Shown in pieces: positions 30,904 through 38,964 of a stretch of DNA of 39,836 nucleotides; position 1 is the first letter of the stretch, and the number at the start of each line of letters is the position of its first letter. Both the position numbers and the translations under genes were made by a program. The stretch comes from UBA791 sp963602355 (GTDB lineage: Bacteria; Cyanobacteriota; Vampirovibrionia; Gastranaerophilales; Gastranaerophilaceae), in NCBI GenBank assembly GCA_963602355.1, contig CAVCIU010000011.1:1-39836 (forward strand). The letters run 5' to 3'. The notes under the pieces are model-generated. The model worked only from the letters and a program-made list of their open reading frames with translations, made no database searches and was not told the origin of the DNA.

Positions 30904-32301
30904 ATGGCGAATTTTAAAGTGCCTTATGAATTTGTTGCCGGCACTAAAGCAAAAGCTGAAGAAGTAAACACAAATTTTTCGGCAATAAAAGAAGAATTAA
31001 ATAAAAAATTAGATGTTTCGGAAAATGGATATATAACGATTAAAGATGCGATTTCTGATAATCAACCGATAACAAAATCTCAATTTGATATTTCAAAAGA
31101 AGAATTAAAAACAGAAATAACACAAAAAATTCAGAATAAGGAATTGAAAAAATCTTTTCTATTTGAATCAGGTAATACAAATTCAAACGTACAACCAGAT
31201 TTATTAGATATTGAAGATAATACCAAAATAGTTTTTAGAGTAGATGATGTAAATTACAAAACTTTAAAAGGTGTTCTCGCTGATAGTACTGATTTTGAAA
31301 GGGTGTCTATTCCAGATTTATCTGTAAGAAATTTGCCCGATGGTACTTATAATTTATTTATAGGTAAAGAAGGTGTTTGTTTACCTATGGCAAATACTGT
31401 TTATAAACAAAAAGTTGAACCTGTAGGAATTGTAGAAAGTTCTTGGACTCAACCTGTATTAACAAGTAATGGTTCTTTAGGTGGTAATAGTTTTGCTGTA
31501 GCAGATGATGGACATGCAGATTTAGATATTAGTGGTGATACTTGGCTTTTATTTAACCCAACTACAGGTAAATCGTCTCAACCTTTATGGTCTTGGGCTG
31601 GAAGTAAAACTCCAGGTGGTATTACAATATATAATCCAATACCATTAAAAATAACTAGTATACAAGTTACAAATCACTCGTGGTCAAATATGTCATTAGG
31701 TAGTGGTTATGGTATTACTGGTGGAATTATTCAAGCCTCAAATGACAATTCAACTTGGGTAAATTTAAAAACATTTACTAATTCTGTTGTAGCTTTATCA
31801 GCAACTTGGAATATTGACTTATCTGATAATACTAATTCTTATAAATATTATAGATTTTGGATTACTTCACATAGTTCTAGTGCTTATGCGGGGCGCAATT
31901 ATATAGGTTTGCTAACTCTTACCGCAACGCAAGTGGTTGGAACTAATTTACTAAATGCAGTTTGGCTTGATACTTCAGTTAAACCGTATATTTCTAAAAA
32001 ATATAATGGTACATCTTGGGAAACTTTTGATTATGTTCCTCTTCCTCAAAATATAACTGTTAAAAATGGTGCTATAACGGAAGTAAATCAAATTGGTAAC
32101 TATAATGATAATGGTTGGGATAACTATGTGATATTACCTGATACTAGTAGGAGTACAAGCTTAACAAAAGATACTCCTTATGAAGCGCCAATGAATGGTT
32201 GGCTTTCTAACGGAACAAGTCTTGTAAAACCGTTGCTTTTAGGACAAGTTTTTACTCCAAGTGAGGACGGATATACATTTTATGCAATGAAAGGAGAATA
32301 A
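30904..32301 (+). CDS. phage tail-fibre-like / adhesin protein
   Basis: 465 residues. The opening 'NFKVPYEFVAGTKAKAEEVN' followed by 'NFSAIKEELNKKL' is typical of the virion-attachment end of tail fibres (residues 1-40), followed by a helical stalk. A Gly/Ser/Thr/Asn-rich beta region comes next, with a stretch (about 215-345, 'ITIYNPIPLKITSIQVTNHS', 'YYRFWITSHSS') that resembles a discoidin/carbohydrate-binding fold. The end 'PYEAPMNGWLSNG' and 'PSEDGYTFYAMKGE' is also fibre-like. It should bind a surface ligand. AAAGGA precedes the ATG and TATAAT lies at 30866-30871. No other phage structural gene is nearby. There is no signal peptide. Confidence 0.65.
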   Translation: MANFKVPYEFVAGTKAKAEEVNTNFSAIKEELNKKLDVSENGYITIKDAISDNQPITKSQFDISKEELKTEITQKIQNKELKKSFLFESGNTNSNVQPDLLDIEDNTKIVFRVDDVNYKTLKGVLADSTDFERVSIPDLSVRNLPDGTYNLFIGKEGVCLPMANTVYKQKVEPVGIVESSWTQPVLTSNGSLGGNSFAVADDGHADLDISGDTWLLFNPTTGKSSQPLWSWAGSKTPGGITIYNPIPLKITSIQVTNHSWSNMSLGSGYGITGGIIQASNDNSTWVNLKTFTNSVVALSATWNIDLSDNTNSYKYYRFWITSHSSSAYAGRNYIGLLTLTATQVVGTNLLNAVWLDTSVKPYISKKYNGTSWETFDYVPLPQNITVKNGAITEVNQIGNYNDNGWDNYVILPDTSRSTSLTKDTPYEAPMNGWLSNGTSLVKPLLLGQVFTPSEDGYTFYAMKGE

Positions 32302-32302
32302 T

Positions 32303-32665
32303 ATGTATTGCGATATTATTGATGATAAAATTGTTAATCCTAGCAATATATGCGGTGCACGTGAATTTGATATTGATTACACTTATTACATTTCTTGTGC
32401 TGAAGGATATTTAATTTATGATAAAAATCAGGATAAAATTGTTATTAATCCTAATTTTCAAAGAGAACAAAAACAAAAAAATATTGTTCAACAAATCAAA
32501 AATTATGAAAATGAACTTGAAGAACTTGATAAAAAAAGAGTTCGAGCAATTTGTGAACCCTCAATCAAAGACGAAGAGACACAAGAAACTTGGCTTGATT
32601 TCTATAATTCTCAAGTTGCTGAAATAAGACAAAAGCTTAATATGTTAAAAACTGAAATTGAATAG
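32303..32665 (+). CDS. small coiled-coil protein, tail-fibre-assembly-like partner
   Basis: 120 residues. The N-terminal half is beta-rich; the C-terminal half is coiled coil ('KNYENELEELDKKRVRAICE', 'VAEIRQKLNMLKTEIE'), resembling the 'ELDxKxIRAL...E' helices of small proteins encoded just after phage tail fibres, often fibre chaperones or tail accessory proteins. AAAGGAG lies just before the ATG and the gap to the fibre gene is one base, so the pair is tightly co-expressed. A terminator follows. Confidence 0.6.
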   Translation: MYCDIIDDKIVNPSNICGAREFDIDYTYYISCAEGYLIYDKNQDKIVINPNFQREQKQKNIVQQIKNYENELEELDKKRVRAICEPSIKDEETQETWLDFYNSQVAEIRQKLNMLKTEIE

Positions 32666-32670
32666 TTTTT

Positions 32671-32698
32671 GTGGGGATTTTTAAAATCCCCATTTTTT
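32671..32698 (+). terminator. intrinsic terminator after the tail-fibre pair
   Basis: The palindrome TGGGGATTTT-T-AAAATCCCCA is followed by six Ts. Confidence 0.88.
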
Positions 32699-32714
32699 AT
32701 GATATCGTATAAGT

Positions 32715-33476
32715 ATGAAAAAGATTTTAGAAGAGTTAAAAAATAAAAATTATTTAAAAGGTATTAAAGTTGAGTTTGAAAGTGAGGTTATTACAAAGGC
32801 TGAACTTCAACAACTTGCAAATACTTTAAAAGATTTAGATATTGATTTAACAATAAAATTAGGTGGCGCTACTAGTATTTTAGATATTAAAAACGCAAGA
32901 GATGTAAATGCTAAATCTCTTGTTGCACCTATGGTTGAATCAGCTTATACGGTTAAAAAATTTATTGAAGCTGTGAAAACTATTTATGGAAATGTTTTAC
33001 CAAATTTGTATTTGAATATTGAAACTCAAAATGCTTTTACATATTTGTACGAAATTTTTGAAGCAGGTGCAAATAATATTGAAGGTGTTATTTTGGGGAG
33101 AAGTGATTTAACAGCATCTTTAGGTATGGAGAAATCAACCGTTAATTGTCAAAAAATTGAAGATTATGCTTCTATGTTACAAGGCTTTTGTCATACAAAC
33201 GGTAAAAAACTTATTGTTGGCGGAAATGTTGATTTGATGTCTCTACCATTTTTCAAAAAATTAATGTTTCTTTCTGCATTTGAAACTAAAAAGGTTATTT
33301 TTGATGCTTCTTTAGCTAAAGATAATGACGCATTTGAAGAAAATCTTATTTTAGCTTTAAAATTTGAAATTGAATGGATAAAAAATAAAGAATACATGAC
33401 AAAAGACGATGTCGCAAGAATTCAAAGAATTAACCAAAAACTTGAAGTTCTTGATTATTACAAGAATTTAGGCTAG
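32715..33476 (+). CDS. HpcH/HpaI aldolase / citrate-lyase-beta-like TIM-barrel protein
   Basis: 253 residues. 'LTIKLGGATSILDIKNARDV', 'SLVAPMVESAYTVKKFIEAV' and 'NIEGVILGRSDLTASLGM' match the HpcH/HpaI superfamily, where Glu and Asp side chains hold a divalent metal (E75 in 'VESAY', D131 region). Members cleave or form C-C bonds of 2-oxo-acids or acyl-CoAs. Here the gene stands alone, with a possible leaderless start, and overlaps the convergent glycosyltransferase by 4 bases. The substrate is not deducible; some such proteins sit in surface-sugar clusters. Confidence 0.7.
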   Translation: MKKILEELKNKNYLKGIKVEFESEVITKAELQQLANTLKDLDIDLTIKLGGATSILDIKNARDVNAKSLVAPMVESAYTVKKFIEAVKTIYGNVLPNLYLNIETQNAFTYLYEIFEAGANNIEGVILGRSDLTASLGMEKSTVNCQKIEDYASMLQGFCHTNGKKLIVGGNVDLMSLPFFKKLMFLSAFETKKVIFDASLAKDNDAFEENLILALKFEIEWIKNKEYMTKDDVARIQRINQKLEVLDYYKNLG

Positions 33477-35143
33477 TTCTTTTTATAAATAAAATAAACA
33501 TTTGTGCCAATTATTTGAGTGTCAATTAGTTTAGCTTTTTCTTGAATTATCTTGTGAATATCTAAATACATTTTAGACAACATTCCGTTTAAGATATTTT
33601 TTTCTGTGTAATTTTTATCAGAAAATAAATCTTTCAATTCTTCTTCTGGAATTAAGGCTTCTGTATCTCCACTAAATACTGCAAGAACAATGTAATGTTC
33701 TTTTTCTACTGGGTTAACAAATGTTTTTAAAATGTAGTTGTGGAAATTATCTGAAATATAATTGTCAGACAAAATTATTTTTCTAAATACGTCATTAACC
33801 TTTTTTGTTCTAAATTCTGTAATTGTTTCTTCTGAATAAATATTTTTATTGTTATAAATTCTCAAATCTTGTAAAGCTTCTATTCTAGGAACTTGTGGAG
33901 AATTTTTATCTAAATAATGTCCGATTACAGATGATGCAAACGGCATTACAACAATATCTTTATTAGTTAATTTTTGAGATTTGATAAATTCTATTGATGC
34001 TATTAAGGAGTTTGTTTTAAGTGTTTTTACGTTTGTATTTGTGTATACAAAAATTGTTGAAAATAAAATATAGTATGCAATAAATGCTACCGCAAATGAT
34101 TTTTTTATTTTTGATAACCCTGATACTAATAAAATCAATAATAATGGTGAAATGAATACCAAATATCGAGGAGCAAGAACAATAGTTTTATTTATCGCAA
34201 AAATCGTAAAGGCTACAAATGTAATTAATGTTATTAAAGATAAAAACAATGTTTTATCGTCTGAATTTTTTATTGCTAGATAAATTAAATACACTGCAAA
34301 AAATAACGGTAAAAAGATATAAATTACTGTGTGCAAATTTATGTAGAATGGGTTAAGTGTTGCCCAATAAATTGTGCCACAGTCGGGCGCTAGAAAGTTT
34401 TGGAAAATCCCAAAAATGTTTGATATGCTGAAATCTGTTACGTGAGATAAAAGAAATTCACTTCTTTTTAAATAAAATCCGATAATTGTTATGAAATATG
34501 GAATTAGTAAAATAAATAAAAATAGGTTAGAAATTAGATATTTTTTTAGGTTTCTTGATTTAGCATAAACAGCCAATGTGGAAATTATTTGCGCAAGAAT
34601 AAAGATAAATGAACCGACTAATGTATATGGCATTAATAAATTTGTTACGGTTAATTTTATTAATGATTTTGTACTATCTGTATTCAAATATTCTAACAAA
34701 TAATTCATTGATAAAACTGTTAAAAAGATTATGATTGAATACATTCTAACTTCTGTCGAATAGATTATGTTAAATGTATTGAATACCACTAGCAGTGGTG
34801 CAATTAACGCAAATTTTTCACTTACAAAATTTTTGGCAAGTTTATATATGCAAGGTATAGTTGTAAGACTAAAAATTAATGACAAGACTCTTAGAGCAAT
34901 GTCATTTTCTCCAAATATGTTTATCCAAAAATGTAATAGATAAAAATATAGTGGTGTGTGTTGCATATCAATGTTGAGTAAATACTTGTTAATTTCAAAA
35001 GGGAATGACATTTTTGCGATTAGGACAGATTGAGCCTCGTCGTACCATAATGGTAAATCTATAAATACTAATCTTAATTCTAAGCCAATCAAGATTAGTA
35101 ATCCCATAATCAAAAATAAGTATTTACGTGATAGTAAGTTCAT
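33473..35143 (-). CDS. GT39/ArnT-like membrane glycosyltransferase
   Basis: 556 residues from ATG 35143, chosen over a start at 35275 because the longer form would run into the divergent ubiE gene and the shorter one begins with a proper membrane helix. 'LPLWYDEAQSVLIAK' with the DE pair, the following 'QHTPLYFYLLHFWINIFG', and about a dozen hydrophobic helices are the dolichyl-phosphate-mannose/ArnT-type (PMT_2) signature. A soluble C-terminal domain of about 160 residues follows. It probably moves a sugar from a lipid carrier to a surface acceptor on the periplasmic side. No ribosome site is seen. Confidence 0.85.
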   Translation of the reverse strand: MNLLSRKYLFLIMGLLILIGLELRLVFIDLPLWYDEAQSVLIAKMSFPFEINKYLLNIDMQHTPLYFYLLHFWINIFGENDIALRVLSLIFSLTTIPCIYKLAKNFVSEKFALIAPLLVVFNTFNIIYSTEVRMYSIIIFLTVLSMNYLLEYLNTDSTKSLIKLTVTNLLMPYTLVGSFIFILAQIISTLAVYAKSRNLKKYLISNLFLFILLIPYFITIIGFYLKRSEFLLSHVTDFSISNIFGIFQNFLAPDCGTIYWATLNPFYINLHTVIYIFLPLFFAVYLIYLAIKNSDDKTLFLSLITLITFVAFTIFAINKTIVLAPRYLVFISPLLLILLVSGLSKIKKSFAVAFIAYYILFSTIFVYTNTNVKTLKTNSLIASIEFIKSQKLTNKDIVVMPFASSVIGHYLDKNSPQVPRIEALQDLRIYNNKNIYSEETITEFRTKKVNDVFRKIILSDNYISDNFHNYILKTFVNPVEKEHYIVLAVFSGDTEALIPEEELKDLFSDKNYTEKNILNGMLSKMYLDIHKIIQEKAKLIDTQIIGTNVYFIYKKN

Positions 35144-35167
35144 AGAATTTATGTTACTATAAAATTT

Positions 35168-35839
35168 ATGAAAAATCCCGAAAAAATAAAATCTTTGTTT
35201 AATGATTTGGCTACAAAATATGATTTTTTTAATAGAGTCATATCTCTTGGTATGCAAACAAGAGTTAAAAAACAAAGCTTAAAAATGTTAAATATTAAAA
35301 ACGGTGATAAAGTCCTTGATATTTGTACTGGGACGGGTGATTTAATATATTTTTTAGACAAAATTAATCCTAATCTTGATTTGACAGGTGTCGATTTTTC
35401 AGAAAATATGCTTGAAATAGCAAGAAAAAAACAAAAAAAAGAAAATATGAGATTTTTAATTGCAGACGGAAGAGAATTACCTTTTGAGGATAATTCTTTC
35501 GATATTGTAACTATTGGTTTTGGCTTGCGAAACATTGAAAATTATGAAAGAGTAATTGACGAAATTCGACGTGTTCTAAAACCAAAAGGTCAATTTTTAA
35601 ATCTTGATTTTAGCTGTGATAAAACTTTTTCAAATTCTGTGTTTGATTTATTAACAAGTATTTTAACAAGCTTTACTTCAAAAAAATCTTCTTTCAAATA
35701 TTTGTTGTATTCAAAAACGGTCTTTTTAAACACACTAGAACTTATTAATTTGTGTAGAAGAAAAGGTTATATATTTTTAAGACGTAAATATTTCGCCTTT
35801 GATGTCATTGCAACAGAGGTATTTAGAAATAATAAATAA
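35168..35839 (+). CDS. UbiE/MenG-like SAM methyltransferase
   Basis: 223 residues. The front matches demethylmenaquinone/ubiquinone methyltransferases: 'LATKYDFFNRVISLGMQTRV', motif I 'VLDICTGTGDL', 'TGVDFSENMLEIAR', 'LPFEDNSFDIVTIGFGLRN', and 'EIRRVLKPKGQ'. The C-terminal third departs: the expected 'Y-x-YLPxSI' segment is replaced by 'SFKYLLYSKTVFLN'. Menaquinone methylation is likely but not certain. A TATAAA (35158-35163) four bases before the ATG and lack of a ribosome site leave a leaderless start possible. Confidence 0.75.
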   Translation: MKNPEKIKSLFNDLATKYDFFNRVISLGMQTRVKKQSLKMLNIKNGDKVLDICTGTGDLIYFLDKINPNLDLTGVDFSENMLEIARKKQKKENMRFLIADGRELPFEDNSFDIVTIGFGLRNIENYERVIDEIRRVLKPKGQFLNLDFSCDKTFSNSVFDLLTSILTSFTSKKSSFKYLLYSKTVFLNTLELINLCRRKGYIFLRRKYFAFDVIATEVFRNNK

Positions 35840-35844
35840 AAATA

Positions 35845-35870
35845 AGGAGAAGCAATTTGCTTCTCCGTTT
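35845..35870 (+). terminator. terminator after ubiE-like gene (in repeat copy 1)
   Basis: GGAGAAGC-AATTT-GCTTCTCC followed by GTTTT, six bases after the stop. Confidence 0.75.
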
Positions 35871-35916
35871 TAAGAATAGCTGGAAGTATGAAAAAGATTT
35901 AATAATTATATTAAAC
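35845..35916 (+). repeat. intergenic direct repeat, copy 1 (~72 bp)
   Basis: The unit is a GGAGAA... hairpin followed by TAAGAATAGCTGGAAGTATG and AAAAAGATTTAAT...TATATTAAAC. It matches copy 2 at 35985-36054, with changes mainly in the hairpin loop and a 3-base AAT insertion. Confidence 0.85.
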
Positions 35917-35984
35917 TAAATTACATTTTCTTTTTCTATAGCCACTTGGCTTATTTTAATGGCTAATATTTTAAGCAAAAAAAG

Positions 35985-36054
35985 AGGAGAAACATTTTGT
36001 CTCTCCGGAATTAAGAATAGCTGGAAGTATGAAAAAGATTTAATTATATTAAAC
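35985..36054 (+). repeat. intergenic direct repeat, copy 2 (~70 bp)
   Basis: Nearly identical to copy 1 in the 40 bases after the hairpin (AAGAATAGCTGGAAGTATG, AAAAAGATTTAAT). The hairpin stem here is GGAGA/TCTCC with a mismatch, so its terminator function is probably weaker. A 65-codon frame over this copy (35959-36156) is not considered a gene. Confidence 0.85.
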
Positions 36055-36104
36055 CGATTTTTAGGGCGAAAAACAATTAGCCAATCAGGCAAAAATTTTT
36101 ATAG

Positions 36105-36110
36105 TATAAT
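36105..36110 (+). promoter_or_regulatory. -10 box of the DUF374-nitrilase-dacB operon, leaderless configuration
   Basis: A perfect TATAAT is followed by six bases and then the ATG at 36117. AAGG sits only 2 bases from the ATG, too close to act as a ribosome site. Confidence 0.6.
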
Positions 36111-36116
36111 AAGGCT

Positions 36117-36803
36117 ATGGTTAGATTATCAAACGAAGCAACCGTACAATTTTTAGGTAGCGCTATATATACAATATTTAGAATACAAGAACAAATGACC
36201 GAAATGGTGCCGATAAATGCGCCAAAAGAAAATTGTCTGTATGCTATCTGGCATGCAAATCTTTTGAGTGTTCATAGCTTAAAAGATAATAACAATGGTG
36301 CTTTGAATATTATGATAAGCCATTCACGAGACGGCAAAATTGTTACTAAAATCACTGAAAAATGGGGCATTAAAGTAATTAGAGCTTCTTATCATCGTCC
36401 AGGAAACATTAGCGGTAGCAAAGAACTTGTTGAAAAACTTAAAAATGGTGAATGTGGTGCTATGATGGTTGATGGTCCAAGAGGTCCAAAAGAAGTTGTT
36501 AAAGACGGCATTATTAAATTAGCTAAAATGTCAGGAAAACCTATTGTGCCTACGTATATGTACTCACCTATGAAAACGCTTTTAACACTTCCAGGGTGGG
36601 ACGGAATGAGAGTTCCTTTCACTCTTACTAAAATTATCGTGCTTCACGGCGAACCAATTTATGTTAGCGAAAATGCTTTGACTGAAGAGATTGAAGAAAA
36701 AAGACTTGAAGTTCAAAAATCAATGGAGCAATTAAAAGAGATTGCTCCTCAAAAATTTAAAGAGGTATTCAGATTTGGGTTATGGAAAAGAAAGAATTTT
36801 TAA
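36117..36803 (+). CDS. DUF374-family lysophospholipid acyltransferase-like protein
   Basis: 228 residues. 'LYAIWHANLLSVHS' and 'IMISHSRDGKIVTKITEKWG' followed by 'MMVDGPRGPKEVVKDGIIKL' are the DUF374 hallmarks, related to the LPLAT superfamily (WH and DGPRGP in place of HX4D and EGTRS). Likely role: transfer of an acyl chain to a lipid or lipid A-like acceptor at the inner membrane. It overlaps the nitrilase gene by 22 bases, and the operon continues to dacB, linking it to envelope maintenance. Confidence 0.85.
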   Translation: MVRLSNEATVQFLGSAIYTIFRIQEQMTEMVPINAPKENCLYAIWHANLLSVHSLKDNNNGALNIMISHSRDGKIVTKITEKWGIKVIRASYHRPGNISGSKELVEKLKNGECGAMMVDGPRGPKEVVKDGIIKLAKMSGKPIVPTYMYSPMKTLLTLPGWDGMRVPFTLTKIIVLHGEPIYVSENALTEEIEEKRLEVQKSMEQLKEIAPQKFKEVFRFGLWKRKNF

Positions 36804-37603
36804 ACGTACTTGGAATACAAATCCAATCTACACTTGGGGATAAAAAAGAAAATTATAAAAAAGTAGAAAATGCAATTAAAGAGGGATATAAAGAAGGTAC
36901 TGATTTGATTGTGCTACCTGAAGTTTGGACTTGTGGTTGGTGTCCAGATTTATTCAGAGCTTCTGCCGAAGACCTTGAAACAGGTGAAACAACAGAATTT
37001 TTAAAAGGTTTAGCAAAAAAATATAATTGCTACATTGTTGGTGGAAGTTATATTACAGAAGATAACGGCAAATTCTACAATACTTGTCCTGTAATAAACG
37101 ATAAGGGTGAACTTATTGCACATTACAATAAGTCTCATTTGTTCTCATACTATGGTTGTGCTGAAGGAACTTATATAGAAAACGGAAATCAGCCTGTACT
37201 TGTTGATATTAAAGGTATTAAAACAGGTCTTACTGTTTGTTATGATATCAGATTTCCAGAGCTTTATAGAGCATACAGAAAAGCAGGTGCCGATTTGTTG
37301 ATAAATGTTGCAGCTTGGGGTAGCAACAAAAAAGATGTTTGGAGAACCCTTACAAGCGCAAGAGCTATGGAAAATCAATGCAATTTTATTGCCATTGACC
37401 AAATGGGTTTGATTAAAGATAATGAATATAATTTAGGGTATTCAAGAGTTATAAACTATGATGGAAGTATAAATCAAGAAATTGATGAGAAAAAAAATCA
37501 TATTTATGCAACAATTAAATTTGACAGTGCAATGTATGATTTCAGAAATAAATGTACTGTTTTAAATGATATTCATGAATGTTATGAGGTTTGTATTTTA
37601 TGA
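36782..37603 (+). CDS. carbon-nitrogen hydrolase (nitrilase superfamily, omega-amidase-like)
   Basis: 273 residues. The catalytic triad is complete: E47 in 'IVLPEVW', K117 in 'HYNKSHLF', C153 in 'LTVCYDIRFPE'. 'INVAAWGS' and the length match the Nit2/omega-amidase and YafV group that hydrolyse alpha-ketoglutaramate-like amides, which repairs a toxic by-product of glutamine transamination. Its start lies inside the acyltransferase gene and its stop overlaps the dacB ATG (ATGA), so it is translationally coupled on both sides. Confidence 0.9.
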   Translation: MEKKEFLNVLGIQIQSTLGDKKENYKKVENAIKEGYKEGTDLIVLPEVWTCGWCPDLFRASAEDLETGETTEFLKGLAKKYNCYIVGGSYITEDNGKFYNTCPVINDKGELIAHYNKSHLFSYYGCAEGTYIENGNQPVLVDIKGIKTGLTVCYDIRFPELYRAYRKAGADLLINVAAWGSNKKDVWRTLTSARAMENQCNFIAIDQMGLIKDNEYNLGYSRVINYDGSINQEIDEKKNHIYATIKFDSAMYDFRNKCTVLNDIHECYEVCIL

Positions 37604-38964
37604 AAAAATTAATAATAACTTTGATATGTATTTTATCAAGCATAAATATTGCTATGGCAAAGAATATACCAAACTTTTTTGATAAAGCTTTTAGTGAAAC
37701 AGGTGTCTCAAAACATGCTGTAAGTTTTTCTGTTCAAGATATTGATAGACCTAAAAAGATTTATGAATTGAATTCTGAAAAACCTATGATGCCTGCATCA
37801 ACACAAAAAATTATAACAACTTTGCCGGCTATTGAAGTTTTAGGCGAAAATTATAATTTTTCTACAAAATTGTACAAAAATAAATCAGCAAACGAATATT
37901 ACTTAGTTTTGGGTGCTGATCCTTATTTAACTATAAAAGATTTAAAAACTTTGTTGAGCAATATTGATTTACCAAAAGATAAAAATATTTCAAAATTTTA
38001 TATTGATGACAGTATTTTTGACAAAAACGAATGGGGCGAAGGTTGGCAATGGGACGACGATTTAAACCCACTTATGCCAAAATTTTCAGCATACAATATT
38101 GACGGAAATCTTGTGAGAGTTAAATTAACTCCTCTAAAAAATCAACCACCTCAAATTGAGACAAATGTTTTTTATCCTACATTGATGATGAATTTTGTAA
38201 GAAATGGTGAAAAAAACGATATTACTGTGTCTAGAAAAAATTACATTTCAGCAAATGAATTGACTTTTGAGGGTGAAATTGCTACCTCTACAGAAATTTC
38301 TATTCCTGTAAACAATATGAAAGAATATTTTAATTTCAGAGTAAAAGAAAGTCTAAAATCTAATAAATTACATTATTATGACAAAATCGAAACAAAAAAA
38401 TTGCCAACAAATAATGTTGTGTTGATTGGTGAAATTACTCACCCAATTTCTCTTGCAGTAAAAGATATTTATGAAAATTCAAATAATTTAGTTGCAGAAA
38501 CAGTTTTCAAACTTGCTGGTGCTAAGTATACTAAGAAAATGGGAACTTTTGACAATTCTTACAAAATGATTGAAGATTTTGCCAAAAACAATGCAATTGA
38601 TTTATCAAGTGTAAAAATTGTTGACGGTAGCGGTGTTTCTAAAAACAACCTTATGACTACGAAATTTATGACAGAATATTTAGTTCAAGCTGTTAAAAAC
38701 AATGATTATGACAAGATTGTTTCAATGCTACCAACACCAAATACTGAATATGGTACATTGCAAAACAGAATGCTATTTTTAGAAAAGAAATTGTACGCAA
38801 AAACAGGTACGTTATCTGATGTTAGCGGATTAGTTGGATATATTGAAACTAAAAAAGGTCATAAATACGCATTCAGTATTTTGATTAATGATGCAAAATC
38901 ATCAAAAATTGAAAAGAAAACTTTTGAAGAATTAATCGTAAGAGAAATTTATAGAAATCTATAA
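37600..38964 (+). CDS. dacB: D-alanyl-D-alanine carboxypeptidase/endopeptidase (PBP4, DacB)
   Basis: 454 residues from ATG 37600, preferred to TTG 37591 because of the ATGA overlap and GAGG upstream. Signal peptide 1-20 (ends AMA). SxxK is S67-K70 ('PASTQKI'), the SxN motif lies in 'VDGSGVSKNNL', and KTG in 'LYAKTGTLSDVSGLVGY'. The insertion between SxxK and SxN is typical of class C peptidase family S13. It trims or cleaves peptidoglycan cross-links in the periplasm. The end touches the convergent pheA gene without a terminator. Confidence 0.95.
   Translation: MKKLIITLICILSSINIAMAKNIPNFFDKAFSETGVSKHAVSFSVQDIDRPKKIYELNSEKPMMPASTQKIITTLPAIEVLGENYNFSTKLYKNKSANEYYLVLGADPYLTIKDLKTLLSNIDLPKDKNISKFYIDDSIFDKNEWGEGWQWDDDLNPLMPKFSAYNIDGNLVRVKLTPLKNQPPQIETNVFYPTLMMNFVRNGEKNDITVSRKNYISANELTFEGEIATSTEISIPVNNMKEYFNFRVKESLKSNKLHYYDKIETKKLPTNNVVLIGEITHPISLAVKDIYENSNNLVAETVFKLAGAKYTKKMGTFDNSYKMIEDFAKNNAIDLSSVKIVDGSGVSKNNLMTTKFMTEYLVQAVKNNDYDKIVSMLPTPNTEYGTLQNRMLFLEKKLYAKTGTLSDVSGLVGYIETKKGHKYAFSILINDAKSSKIEKKTFEELIVREIYRNL

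Noticed and set aside
30904..32301. Tail-fibre gene as a diversity-generating retroelement target
   Set aside because: No reverse transcriptase and no template repeat of the 3' end are visible in the window.
30747..32700. A complete prophage
   Set aside because: Only the fibre and its partner are present; flanks are core genes with no integrase, structural or lysis genes.
35959..36156. 65-codon frame running over repeat copy 2 into the DUF374 gene
   Set aside because: It translates the non-coding repeat and overlaps a real gene in another frame; no start context.
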